From the NCBI GenBank assembly GCA_002316675.1, contig DCDZ01000003.1, positions 1-25,125 on the forward strand: a stretch of DNA of 25,125 bases. The letters are read 5' to 3'. Position 1 is the first letter of the stretch. Each line of letters begins with the position of its first letter. The notes beneath the pieces were generated by a model that had not been told where the DNA came from, made no database searches, and saw only the letters and a program-made list of their open reading frames with translations. This DNA comes from Tyzzerella sp. UBA1042 (GTDB lineage: Bacteria; Bacillota; Clostridia; Lachnospirales; Anaerotignaceae). A program made the translations under genes and the position numbers. This document shows, in pieces, positions 14,587-22,771 of the stretch.

Positions 14587-15768
14587 TTATGCCTTCTTAT
14601 TTGCAATTTCCTCATACAATGGAGACATATCTCTTAATCTTTGCACAATTCCCGGCAGCTTATCCAAAATAAACTGAACCTCTTCCTCTGTATTATTACG
14701 ATCCAGTGTCAATCTTAAAGAGCCATGGGCAATTTCATGAGGCAGACCAATGGCCATTAAAACATGAGAGGGATCTAATGAACCAGAGGTACAAGCCGAT
14801 CCACTGGAAGCCGCAACGCCCACAGCATCCAATAAAAGCAGTAAGGACTCCCCTTCAATATAGGTAAAGGATATATTGCAGTTCCCCGGCAGTCTTTCGG
14901 TAGGATGCCCATTCAAACGGCTGAAGGGAACGGTTTCCAAAATACCATGAATCAATTTGTCTCTCAAATGAACCAATCTTTTGGTTTCAACTTCCATTTC
15001 TGATACTGCCAACTCAACAGCCAAGCCCAAGCCAACAATTCCCGGAATATTTTCCGTGCCGGCACGTTTTCTTTTTTCCTGGGCACCGCCGTGAATTAAC
15101 GGCTGAATCGGGACGCCCTTACGGATATAGATGGCGCCGATTCCTTTTGGCGCACCCAGCTTATGGCCGCTCATAGAAAGCATATCAATATTCATTTCTG
15201 TCACATCGATGGGAACGTGGCCAACCGCCTGCACCGCATCCGTATGGAACAGAATGCCCTTTTCATGGGCCAATTTTCCAATTTCTGCGATAGGCTGAAT
15301 GGTACCGATTTCATTGTTCGCAAACATAATAGAAATTAAAATGGTATCGGGACGAATGCTTTTTTCAAGCTCCTCCAACTTAATTTTTCCAAATTCATCC
15401 ACAGGCAAATAAGTTACTTCATAGCCATGCTTCTCTAAATATTCACAAGTATGCAAAATTGCATGATGTTCAATTTTTGTGGTAATAATGTGCTTGCCTT
15501 TTTTCCCAAGAGACTCGGCAATGCTTCTTAAGGCCATATTGTCACTCTCGGAACCGCCGGCGGTGAAATAAATCTCTTCCGGTTTCGCACCAATGCCCTT
15601 TGCCACTTGTCCTCTTGCCTTTTCCATAGCTTTTTTGCTTTCCTTGGCGATGCTGTACACGCTGGACGCATTGCCATAAAATTCTTTAAAGTAAGGAAGA
15701 ACGGCATTGAAAACCTCATCCCTTACCGGTGTTGTTGCAGCATTATCCATATATATTTTCGTTGCCAT
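14587..15768 (-). CDS. iscS: Cysteine desulfurase, NifS/IscS type
   Basis: A PLP enzyme that removes sulfur from L-cysteine, leaving alanine, and passes it as persulfide to IscU. The 393 residues start with YMDNAATTP and contain H101-H102 (EHHAI, catalytic His), Lys203 in SGHKLGAPKG that binds PLP, and the persulfide-forming Cys326 in SSGSACTSGSLDPSHVL, on a long group I loop. The ATG follows AGGAG at 7 nt. It heads the iscS-iscU operon behind its own promoter with an operator-like repeat, and runs divergently from an XRE regulator gene. The large need for Fe-S clusters in anaerobes, for example for serine dehydratase in this window, fits. The name nifS is also used for this form. Confidence 0.97.
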   Translation of the reverse strand: MATKIYMDNAATTPVRDEVFNAVLPYFKEFYGNASSVYSIAKESKKAMEKARGQVAKGIGAKPEEIYFTAGGSESDNMALRSIAESLGKKGKHIITTKIEHHAILHTCEYLEKHGYEVTYLPVDEFGKIKLEELEKSIRPDTILISIMFANNEIGTIQPIAEIGKLAHEKGILFHTDAVQAVGHVPIDVTEMNIDMLSMSGHKLGAPKGIGAIYIRKGVPIQPLIHGGAQEKRKRAGTENIPGIVGLGLAVELAVSEMEVETKRLVHLRDKLIHGILETVPFSRLNGHPTERLPGNCNISFTYIEGESLLLLLDAVGVAASSGSACTSGSLDPSHVLMAIGLPHEIAHGSLRLTLDRNNTEEEVQFILDKLPGIVQRLRDMSPLYEEIANKKA

Positions 15769-15796
15769 ATAAATGCTCCTCTCGGCTTCTTTTTAT

Positions 15797-15817
15797 ATCA
15801 TAGTAAACCTATATGAT
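15797..15817. promoter_or_regulatory. Inverted repeat, candidate operator of iscS-iscU
   Basis: ATCATA-N9-TATGAT is a perfect 21-bp inverted repeat placed 13 bp downstream of the iscS -10, over or just after the expected transcription start. Its position would suit a repressor. It does not match an IscR or CymR site that I can recognise. Confidence 0.4.
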
Positions 15818-15829
15818 TTGTGTGATTTA

Positions 15830-15858
15830 AAAATATCATTTTTTTCTAGACTTGTCAA
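15830..15858 (-). promoter_or_regulatory. Sigma-A promoter of iscS-iscU
   Basis: On the minus strand a perfect TTGACA (15853-15858), a 17-nt spacer and TATTTT (15830-15835) preceded by TGA, an extended -10. The start point would be near 15823, about 55 nt before the ATG. Confidence 0.8.
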
Positions 15859-15999
15859 TACCTTCTGCGTTTTTTTTGACATAAGACGCAAATAATATTA
15901 TTAGCTCTCTATCATTTCATAAAGCATGGTTTTTTTTTACTTTTTTCGATTTTTTTTCCGTTTTTATGATTATATCTTTCGCGCAACCCCTTTTCAATC

Positions 16000-16005
16000 T
16001 ATAAT
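16000..16005 (+). promoter_or_regulatory. Probable -10 of the XRE regulator gene
   Basis: A perfect TATAAT (16000-16005) lies 43 bp before the ATG. The -35 is poor (TTTCGC at 17 nt). A stretch of long T-runs (about 15930-15965) lies upstream and may act as an UP-like or bent element. Confidence 0.4.
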
Positions 16006-16048
16006 TGTTCTATAAAAATATGCTCTCTAACTATAACGAGGTGTCTCT

Positions 16049-16468
16049 ATGGAATTTCACGAAAGGCTTAAACAGCTTCGAAAAGAAAAAAAAATGACGC
16101 AGGCGGCATTGGCAAAAAATCTGACTTATGGCGCTACCGCTATTTCAAATTATGAATCAGGTCACAATCAGCCTTCCATTTCCGATCTAAAAAAAATCGC
16201 ATCCATTTTTAATGTTTCTTTGGATTATCTGCTGGGTGTCAATGAAATACGTCGGCCCTATGAGCCTGACAAAAAATCAGATGATTATGAAATTCTGATT
16301 GAATATTTTAGCAAGCTGGATGACCGGGGCAAAAAGGAGTTACTATTATATATTCAATGGCTTTCCAGCCGCTCAGAGGATGCTTTCTCAGATCCTTATG
16401 CCAATGATACTACTTTTCAGAATTCTTCCCTGCAGGTGGCGCAAAAACCAGAAGAATTCAAACTATAA
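16049..16468 (+). CDS. XRE-family helix-turn-helix regulator
   Basis: A 139-residue cytosolic DNA-binding protein. Residues 1-63 form an HTH_3 (Cro/C1) domain: MTQAALAKNL as the helix-turn-helix entry, AISNYESGHNQPSISDLKKIA as recognition helix and following helix, and VSLDYLLGVN as the end. Residues about 77-110 (DDYEILIEYFSKLDDRGKKELLLYIQWL) look like an amphipathic dimer helix, and the last 30 residues are polar and probably flexible. The ATG has GAGGTG 6 nt upstream. It is a single gene, divergent from iscS with 280 bp between the starts, and ends at a strong terminator. Its target is unknown; control of itself or of iscS-iscU is possible but only an inference from position. Confidence 0.92.
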   Translation: MEFHERLKQLRKEKKMTQAALAKNLTYGATAISNYESGHNQPSISDLKKIASIFNVSLDYLLGVNEIRRPYEPDKKSDDYEILIEYFSKLDDRGKKELLLYIQWLSSRSEDAFSDPYANDTTFQNSSLQVAQKPEEFKL

Positions 16469-16480
16469 TATACTATAGCC

Positions 16481-16518
16481 AAACGGCACAATTTGTACCA
16501 GAAGTGTGCCGTTTTTTT
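16481..16518 (+). terminator. Intrinsic terminator of the XRE gene, facing recN
   Basis: AAACGGCACA (16481-16490) pairs with TGTGCCGTTT (16505-16514) and is followed by a run of T residues to 16518. It lies between the converging XRE and recN genes; on the minus strand the T-tract is only three bases, so it ends the recN operon less well. Confidence 0.92.
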
Positions 16519-16534
16519 GTGCCTCCCTAAGCTA

Positions 16535-18220
16535 CTAAAGATTTTTTACTTCCCGCAGCTCCTTGGCAGCTGCCAAGGTAGCCTCTGTTACCGCGGTACT
16601 GCCCATCAAACGGGCCACCTCCCGTATGGAGGCCTCTTCCCCCAAGCTGCTTACCACTGTCAGGGTTTGATCGTCTCTTGTTTTCTTCTCGATTAAAAAA
16701 TGCTTGTCCGCCATGGCGGCAATCTGCGGTAAATGGGTAATGCAAAGAATTTGTCTCTTTTCGCCAATCAGGCTCATCTTTTTCCCCACCTTCGCGGCAG
16801 TTCTTCCGCTGACCCCTGTATCAATTTCATCAAAGATGAAGGTTTCAATCTCATCTGCATCCACCAAAACAGCTTTTAGTGCCAACATAACACGGCTCAT
16901 TTCACCGCCGGAAGCAATTTTAGAAAGGGGCTTCAATGCTTCCCCTTTGTTGGGGGAGATCATAAACTCAACCTTATCCTTCCCCAAATGATTCCATTCC
17001 TCCCGGGGGGTTACCCGAATGGAAAATTTTGCATTTTTCATTTCCATGTCCTTGAGGGAGTCTTCAATTTGCCCTGCAATCCGCTCCGCCGCTTCCTGAC
17101 GAAGGGCAGTCAATTTTTCCGCTCCTTCTTCCAACCGCTGCTGCACCTGCCCTCGTTCTGTATTCAGTTGGATGACTCGCCCTTGGCTATCCGAGAAAAA
17201 CTCCAATTCCTGGGAAATATTCCGATAAAACTCCAAAACTGCTTCTACACTGCCGCCGTATTTGCGTTTCATTTTATAAATTGTTTGCAGCCGTTCCTCC
17301 ACAAACTCCAATTCAGCAGGGTCTTCCTCCAAATTTTGGGCATAACGCTTTACCTCTCTTGAAATATCCTCCAACCCCACATAAATGCCTTCCAAGCTCG
17401 CAGCATAGCCCTCCAGTGCAGGGTCTAAGCCTGCACACTCCTTTAGATTTTCCACAGCAATGCTTACACTGTCACAAGCCGATTGCATCTCATCTGTGCC
17501 GTCATATAAAAGCGCGGTGCTTTCTATTGTTAAGCGAATCAAACGCTCCATATGCGTCAAACGCTTCTTTTTCTCAGTCAGTTCTTCTTCTTCTTCGCCG
17601 GCAACCAGCGCAGCAGCTTCAATTTCTTCTTTCTGGAAGGTCAAAATATCCAACCTTTGTTCTCTTTGGGCTTCATCTCCCAGAAGCTCCGCAAGCTGGC
17701 GGTCAATTTCTTTTCTATGTTCATAGTTTTTTTGGTATGCCTCTATCACTTCATGAAATTCGCCGGTACAAAATCTATCTAATAGACGAATATGCTTTGA
17801 TGGGTTTAAAAGAGATTGATGCTCATGCTGCCCGTAAATATCAATTAAATCCGCCGCAAGCTCCCGCAGCATACTTACTGTAACCATGCTCCCATTGATA
17901 CGACAAACGGACTTCCCTGCATCATTTAAGGTGCGGGTGATCAATACACTCCCATCCTCCTCCGGCGCTATGCCGCTATCCGCGAGCTTCTCCCCAAAGC
18001 CGCCCTCTTTTATTGAGAACAATGCCTCCACCAAGGCCATTTTTTGCCCTCTGCGCAAAAAATCCTTTCCCATTCTTCCGCCCAGTGCAAATTGAAGAGA
18101 GTCGATTAACATGGATTTCCCGGCACCTGTTTCTCCCGTTAGAATGTTGAGCCCATGGCCAAAAGAAACCTGGCATTCCTCAATTAATGCAACATTTTTA
18201 ATATGCAGATTTTCCAGCAT
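16535..18220 (-). CDS. recN: DNA repair protein RecN
   Basis: An SMC-like ATPase that gathers and processes DNA double-strand breaks before RecA-mediated repair. Of 561 residues, GETGAGKS (29-36) is Walker A, SGGEMSRVMLALK (from 437) is the ABC signature, and FIFDEIDTGVSG (from about 461) is Walker B with D-loop; a coiled coil with many Glu, Lys and Leu residues lies between (about 150-370). Length is normal. The ATG follows AGGAGG at 7 nt. It is the last gene of the nine-gene operon, 21 bp after argR. In sporulating relatives spoIVB and spo0A normally follow, but here an unrelated convergent regulator gene does. Confidence 0.97.
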   Translation of the reverse strand: MLENLHIKNVALIEECQVSFGHGLNILTGETGAGKSMLIDSLQFALGGRMGKDFLRRGQKMALVEALFSIKEGGFGEKLADSGIAPEEDGSVLITRTLNDAGKSVCRINGSMVTVSMLRELAADLIDIYGQHEHQSLLNPSKHIRLLDRFCTGEFHEVIEAYQKNYEHRKEIDRQLAELLGDEAQREQRLDILTFQKEEIEAAALVAGEEEEELTEKKKRLTHMERLIRLTIESTALLYDGTDEMQSACDSVSIAVENLKECAGLDPALEGYAASLEGIYVGLEDISREVKRYAQNLEEDPAELEFVEERLQTIYKMKRKYGGSVEAVLEFYRNISQELEFFSDSQGRVIQLNTERGQVQQRLEEGAEKLTALRQEAAERIAGQIEDSLKDMEMKNAKFSIRVTPREEWNHLGKDKVEFMISPNKGEALKPLSKIASGGEMSRVMLALKAVLVDADEIETFIFDEIDTGVSGRTAAKVGKKMSLIGEKRQILCITHLPQIAAMADKHFLIEKKTRDDQTLTVVSSLGEEASIREVARLMGSTAVTEATLAAAKELREVKNL

Positions 18221-18241
18221 AGCATTCCCTCCTATCGGAAT

Positions 18242-18697
18242 TTATGCACTATGAATGATACGATACAATTTTTCAATGATGACTGCCGCTTGGTTGTGGG
18301 TACGTACAACGCAGAACACCGTGTCATCCCCGGCAATGGTGCCAAGGATTTCAGAATTTTGCATATTATCCAAGGCAACGGCAACGGCCATCCCCATACC
18401 CTCCAAGGTCTTAATTACAATCATATTCTGGGCATAATCCATCTTCACCACTGCTTCTTTAAACACCCGCGTAAGCCTTTCCGTAATTTCTGTGTCATTT
18501 CCGGAAATGACCGCATATTTCTGCCGTCCTTTTTCCGTAGCTATTTTGGTCAGCTTCATTTCCCGAATATCTCTGGAAACCGTTGCCTGTGTAACCATAA
18601 ACCCTTCATCACAAAGCCTTTGGGCTAATTCATCCTGTGTTTCAATATCATAATTCTCAATTAATTCAAGAATCTTTGCGTGTCTGGCAATTTTCAT
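18242..18697 (-). CDS. argR: Arginine repressor ArgR
   Basis: The hexameric repressor/activator of arginine genes, which senses L-arginine. The 151 residues contain the winged helix N-terminal domain (1-65, with ATVSRDIREM at 38-47, the DNA-recognition helix) and the C-terminal oligomer and arginine-binding domain with GDDTVFCV (123-130). I start at MKIARHAKIL because AAGGAGG lies 8 nt upstream; the frame is open 20 codons further but that part overlaps the nadK stop region and is not homologous. It lies 31 bp after nadK and 21 bp before recN. Its place before recN is common to Firmicutes (ahrC in Bacillus). Confidence 0.96.
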   Translation of the reverse strand: MKIARHAKILELIENYDIETQDELAQRLCDEGFMVTQATVSRDIREMKLTKIATEKGRQKYAVISGNDTEITERLTRVFKEAVVKMDYAQNMIVIKTLEGMGMAVAVALDNMQNSEILGTIAGDDTVFCVVRTHNQAAVIIEKLYRIIHSA

Positions 18698-18728
18698 GGC
18701 TCGTGCCTCCTTTTTTTCTGTGTCTTTT

Positions 18729-19580
18729 TTATCTTGATAGCTTATGACGCAAAACATCGTAAAAGTTCTGTGGATTTGTCTTTAAAATTGTTGTAAACTC
18801 TTTTGCTCTGCGAATTTGCACCACATTTTTCCCCGTCAGGCTCCAATTCTCCTGTCCGTCTGCGCTAATGGTAAAGGCCGTATCCTCCCTCGGATTCACT
18901 TCTACCGTAACCACATCGTCTGCCGCAACCACAATAGATCGGCTGGTTAAGGTGTGGGGGGCAATAGGTGTAACCGCAATAATTTGGGCATCCGCCTTCA
19001 AAACAGGCCCGCCTGCCGATAAATTATAGGCAGTGGAACCCGTAGGGGTACAAATGATGACCCCATCCGCCCGCAGGGTATCTACGTATTCATCATTTAC
19101 AAATATGTTGAATTCTAAAATTTTGTAAAGAATTCCTCTTGTGATGCAAATATCGTTCAAGGCAATAATGCCGTTTATGCGCCCCTCATCTGTCACAATT
19201 GAGGTTTGCAGCATCATCCGCTTTTCCTTTTTATACGCGCCCTTCAGCACCTTATCAATGGCGTATTCCGCTCTGTTTTTTTCTTCCGCCGTCAAAAAAC
19301 CCAGTGTGCCTAAATTAACCCCTAATATTGGCGTATTATATTGGCTGGCCCTTCTGCCAACGCCCAGCAAGGTTCCGTCTCCGCCCAAGGAAATGATAAA
19401 ATCCGAATGCTGATAGATTTCATCTTCTTTTCTGGCATACAAATCCAGCCCCGCAAGCTCGGCAACCTTTTCAGATAATTGGGGAATGCAGCCCTTCTCT
19501 AATAAATACCTTGTTAATCGCTTGGTTACTGACAAATCTCTATCCTTATCAATATTGGGAATTAATCCGACTTTTTCCAT
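18729..19580 (-). CDS. nadK: NAD kinase
   Basis: Phosphorylates NAD+ to NADP+ with ATP or polyphosphate in the cytosol. In 283 residues the catalytic loop GGDGT is at 66-70, followed by LGVNLGTLGFL, and the second conserved block ADGVIICTPTGSTAYNLSAGGP is intact. The ribosome binding site is weak (CGGAAA at a long distance), so expression probably depends on coupling to tlyA, whose stop codon is 18 bp upstream. NADP is needed, for example, for Dxr, which uses the Dxs product. Its insertion between tlyA and argR is the clostridial version of this operon. Confidence 0.96.
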   Translation of the reverse strand: MEKVGLIPNIDKDRDLSVTKRLTRYLLEKGCIPQLSEKVAELAGLDLYARKEDEIYQHSDFIISLGGDGTLLGVGRRASQYNTPILGVNLGTLGFLTAEEKNRAEYAIDKVLKGAYKKEKRMMLQTSIVTDEGRINGIIALNDICITRGILYKILEFNIFVNDEYVDTLRADGVIICTPTGSTAYNLSAGGPVLKADAQIIAVTPIAPHTLTSRSIVVAADDVVTVEVNPREDTAFTISADGQENWSLTGKNVVQIRRAKEFTTILKTNPQNFYDVLRHKLSR

Positions 19581-19598
19581 AGGCTTTGCAATTTCCGA

Positions 19599-20408
19599 TT
19601 AAAGCATTTCATGAGATTTGCCCACAATTTCTTTAATCAGGAAATAAACCTCCTCTCTTGTCTTCCTCTGCTGTTTTTTATCTAAATAGATTAAGTATTC
19701 AATATTTCCCTCCGGCCCCTTGATGGGCGAGAAATTCAGGCCCAGAATGCCAATATCATGCTGGAATGCATACTCCGCAATGGCCTCGATCACTTCCTTA
19801 TGCACCTCAATATCCCGCACAACGCCTTTTTTCCCCACTTTTTCACGGCCGGCTTCAAATTGGGGTTTGATCAGGCATACGAGCCTGCCACCGTCCTTCA
19901 TAATATTCAGCACTGCCGGCAAAACCTTTGTTAAAGAGATGAAAGAAACATCAATAGAAGCAAAATCCGCCGCCTCCGGTACTTCAGCTTGGGTAATGTA
20001 ACGGACGTTTGTTTTTTCCAGGCATACAACCCGCGGATCATTGCGAAGCTTCCATGCAAACTGACCATACCCCACATCAATGGCATACACCTTGGAGGCG
20101 CCGTTTTGCAGCATACAATCGGTAAAGCCACCAGTGGAAGCGCCGATGTCCAAGCAAATCTTTCCCTCCAAAGAGAGATCAAACACCTCCATGGCCTTTT
20201 CCAGCTTATAGCCGCCGCGGCTTACATATTTCATTTGCGGCGCCCGCACCTCGATGTTTGCCCCCACGGGAATCTTTGTGCCGGCCTTCTCCTCTTTCAT
20301 GCCGTCAACATAAACATTGCCTGCCATAATATATGCCTTTGCCAGCTCCCGAGAGGCGGCTAAACTTTTTTCTACCAGCAAGACATCCAGCCTTTCCTTA
20401 TCTGCCAT
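19599..20408 (-). CDS. tlyA: TlyA-family rRNA 2'-O-methyltransferase
   Basis: A 269-residue protein with an N-terminal S4 RNA-binding domain (about 5-60, RLDVLLVEKSLAASRELAKA), the linker SRGGYKL (63-69) and a Rossmann methyltransferase domain with the SAM motif LDIGASTGGFTD (86-97). The family methylates cytidines of 16S and 23S rRNA at the 2'-OH (shown for mycobacterial TlyA) and has been annotated as hemolysin A; hemolysis is not implied here. SIDVSFISL and the later LIKPQFEAG segment complete the fold. The ATG follows AGGAG at 6 nt, and the start overlaps the end of dxs by 11 bp, indicating coupled translation. Confidence 0.95.
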   Translation of the reverse strand: MADKERLDVLLVEKSLAASRELAKAYIMAGNVYVDGMKEEKAGTKIPVGANIEVRAPQMKYVSRGGYKLEKAMEVFDLSLEGKICLDIGASTGGFTDCMLQNGASKVYAIDVGYGQFAWKLRNDPRVVCLEKTNVRYITQAEVPEAADFASIDVSFISLTKVLPAVLNIMKDGGRLVCLIKPQFEAGREKVGKKGVVRDIEVHKEVIEAIAEYAFQHDIGILGLNFSPIKGPEGNIEYLIYLDKKQQRKTREEVYFLIKEIVGKSHEML

Positions 20409-22284
20409 AGCTTTCTCCTATTTTTTCTTTCATCTTCCGATATATACCATCCGCGTCTAAACCATAGCGGTCAAATAATTGGGCTTGTGTCCCTTGTTCA
20501 ATAAATTTATCGGGGAAGGCCAAATTGATCACTGTATTTCCATAGCCATGGTCGCTGTAAAATTCCAAAACCCTTGAACCAAAGCCGCCTTTGCGCAAAT
20601 TATCCTCCACCGTAAAAATCAGCGGACATTCTGCTGCAAGCTCCTGCAATAATGCCTCATCCAAAGGGGAAATAAAGCGCATATTCACAAGCATGGGTGC
20701 CAGCAAGCCCTCTGCAGTCAAGGCATCGCAAGCCTCCTTTGCCACAGAAAGCATATGTCCCTCTGCTAAAATTGCTACGTTCTTGCCTTTTTGGATAACC
20801 TCTGCTTTTCCATATTGTATTGGCGCCGTATGCGCGCCAAATGCCGTCTCCGCCGTTCCCCTTGGATAACGCACGGCAACGGGCCCCGGACATACATTTA
20901 CTGCGTACTCCAGCATTTCTTCCAGCTCCCACGCATTTTTGGGGGAGAGCACCGTCATATTGGGGATATGGGTTAAAAAGGAAAGATCAAACACTCCTTG
21001 ATGTGTTTCCCCATCGGCACCAACAATGCCCGCCCGGTCAACGGCAAATACAACATGAAGATTTTCCATACAAACATCATGTATGATTTGATCGTACGCT
21101 CTTTGCAAGAATGAGGAATACACTGCAAATACAGGCACCATGCCTTGGCTGGCCAAGCCTGCGGCAAATGTTGTTCCATGCTGTTCCGCAATGGCAACAT
21201 CAAAAAACCGCTCCGGAAAGGCCTCGCTAAACTCTTCAAAGCCCGTGCCGCTGCACATGGCCGCTGTAATTCCCACGATATTGTGATTTTTTTTCCCAAG
21301 GGCAACCATTTTTTTACCAAAAACCCCAGACCAGCTGGGGGAAGCACTTTTTCCCAAACCTTTTCCGGTTTTTAGGTCAAACGCACCGACGCCATGAAAC
21401 GGCCCCGGACTTTTTTCCGCAGGCAGATAGCCTTTGCCCTTGATTGTTTTCACATGAATCAGAATAGGCTCTTTGGAATCCTTCACATTTCTAAAAATTT
21501 CAAGCATTTCCTGCAGATTATGGCCATCCACAGGCCCAATATATTTGAATCCAAATTCCTCAAAAACAGCTCCCTCCAGAAACAGAAGCTTTGCACTATC
21601 CCGCAGCTTTTCCAAAACCAGATACGTGGCCTTGCCCAGCACGGGAACCATATCCCGAAACTGCTTAAAACTTTCCTTTAGTGTGCGGTAATGGTTACTG
21701 GTGCGCAGGCTGTTTAAATGCTTGCTGATTGCACCAACATTATGATCAATGGACATTTGGTTATCATTCAGAATTACAATGAAATTTGTTTTGTCCCGTC
21801 CGGCATTATTCAAAGCCTCATACGCAAGGCCGCCGGTCATGGAGCCATCCCCGATGACGGCCAGCACGTTATTCTTTTTTCCCTGCAAATCTCTGGCCTT
21901 TGCAATCCCCAAGGCCGCAGAAATAGAGGTTGAGCTATGTCCTGCGGCAAAGGCATCCGCCGGGCTTTCTTGGGGCTTTGGAAAGCCGCTTAAGCCGTCT
22001 AGCTGCCGCAGGGTAGAAAACTCTTTTTGTCTGCCTGTCAGTATTTTATGAATATAAGCTTGATGGCCCACATCCCAAACAATTTTATCCTCCGGAAGAT
22101 TGAATATATACTCTAACGCAACGGTTAGCTCCACAACACCCAGATTGGAGGCCAAATGCCCTCCCGTTTTGCAAACATTTTGCAGCAGAAACTTCCTGAT
22201 CTCCCCACAAAGAGGTTCAAGCTCCTGTTCCTTCATTTTTTTAATATCTCCGGTGGCTTGGATTTTGTTCAGCAATCCGCCCAC
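20398..22284 (-). CDS. dxs: 1-deoxy-D-xylulose-5-phosphate synthase
   Basis: The thiamine-diphosphate enzyme that joins pyruvate and glyceraldehyde-3-phosphate, the first step of the MEP isoprenoid route. Taking the start below, it has 628 residues. Seen: SKTGGHLASN-like block (KTGGHLASNLGVVELT), WDVGHQAY, the ThDP/Mg motif GDGSMTGG (about 145-152) with NDNQMSI, the catalytic Glu in AEQHGTTFAAGLA, and DRAGIVGADGETHQG. There is no ATG at the N-terminus. I prefer the GTG at 22284 with AGGTGA 4 nt upstream; TTG at 22275, or TTG at 22317 overlapping the DUF212 end, are alternatives. The product feeds the adjacent prenyl synthase branch (ispA), and pyruvate can come from serine deamination. Confidence 0.96.
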   Translation of the reverse strand: MGGLLNKIQATGDIKKMKEQELEPLCGEIRKFLLQNVCKTGGHLASNLGVVELTVALEYIFNLPEDKIVWDVGHQAYIHKILTGRQKEFSTLRQLDGLSGFPKPQESPADAFAAGHSSTSISAALGIAKARDLQGKKNNVLAVIGDGSMTGGLAYEALNNAGRDKTNFIVILNDNQMSIDHNVGAISKHLNSLRTSNHYRTLKESFKQFRDMVPVLGKATYLVLEKLRDSAKLLFLEGAVFEEFGFKYIGPVDGHNLQEMLEIFRNVKDSKEPILIHVKTIKGKGYLPAEKSPGPFHGVGAFDLKTGKGLGKSASPSWSGVFGKKMVALGKKNHNIVGITAAMCSGTGFEEFSEAFPERFFDVAIAEQHGTTFAAGLASQGMVPVFAVYSSFLQRAYDQIIHDVCMENLHVVFAVDRAGIVGADGETHQGVFDLSFLTHIPNMTVLSPKNAWELEEMLEYAVNVCPGPVAVRYPRGTAETAFGAHTAPIQYGKAEVIQKGKNVAILAEGHMLSVAKEACDALTAEGLLAPMLVNMRFISPLDEALLQELAAECPLIFTVEDNLRKGGFGSRVLEFYSDHGYGNTVINLAFPDKFIEQGTQAQLFDRYGLDADGIYRKMKEKIGESYGR

Positions 22285-22307
22285 AGCTTCACCTGCTCTC
22301 TTTCTTT

Positions 22308-22736
22308 CTACACCCAAAGGCCTACCACAATGCCCAAAAGACTTCCGACAAAAACCTCCAGGGGGGTATGCCCCAAAAGCTCTTTCAACCGCTGCTTATT
22401 AGGAACCTCATGCTTCAGTAGCAGCATATTAATAATTTCAGCCTGCTTTCCTGCCGCCCTGCGAATGCCCGCCGCATCATACATCACAACAAAGGCAAAA
22501 ATTAAAGCAACAGCAAATAAATGTGAAGAGAAACCATTGTATTTCCCCACACTGAAGGCCAGGGCCATCACCAGAGATGTATGAGAGCTTGGCATACCTC
22601 CCGTTCCCACAATTCTGGTTGCATCAAATCGTTTGTCTATAATAAGCGTCAAAATTATCTTTGAGCCTTGGGCAATTGCCCAGGAAACAATTGCCGCCCA
22701 AAGCGGCACGTTATATGTGATTTCCCTAAATCCCAT
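22308..22736 (-). CDS. DUF212 / divergent PAP2 family membrane protein
   Basis: A 142-residue membrane protein of the YuiD-like DUF212 family, distantly similar to PAP2 phosphatases. Seen: a hydrophobic first segment (10-33), GMPSSHTS (47-54), a second segment (72-88), YDAAGIRRAAG (86-96) and LGHTPLEVFVG (121-131). The SSH and GHTP blocks recall the phosphatase motifs, and with its place between two isoprenoid genes a role with polyprenyl phosphates is a plausible inference, but no activity is established here. I start at MGFREITYN (ATG 22736), which leaves 35 bp to ispA; the frame is open 36 codons further up, inside the end of ispA. The ribosome binding site is moderate (AAGAAAGAAG). Confidence 0.9.
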   Translation of the reverse strand: MGFREITYNVPLWAAIVSWAIAQGSKIILTLIIDKRFDATRIVGTGGMPSSHTSLVMALAFSVGKYNGFSSHLFAVALIFAFVVMYDAAGIRRAAGKQAEIINMLLLKHEVPNKQRLKELLGHTPLEVFVGSLLGIVVGLWV

Positions 22737-22771
22737 GCTCCCATCTTCTTTCTTACAGTATCCCTCAAAGG

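Noticed and set aside
18698..18757. 20-codon N-terminal extension of ArgR
   Set aside because: It overlaps the end of nadK and lacks homology; AAGGAGG precedes the ATG at 18697.
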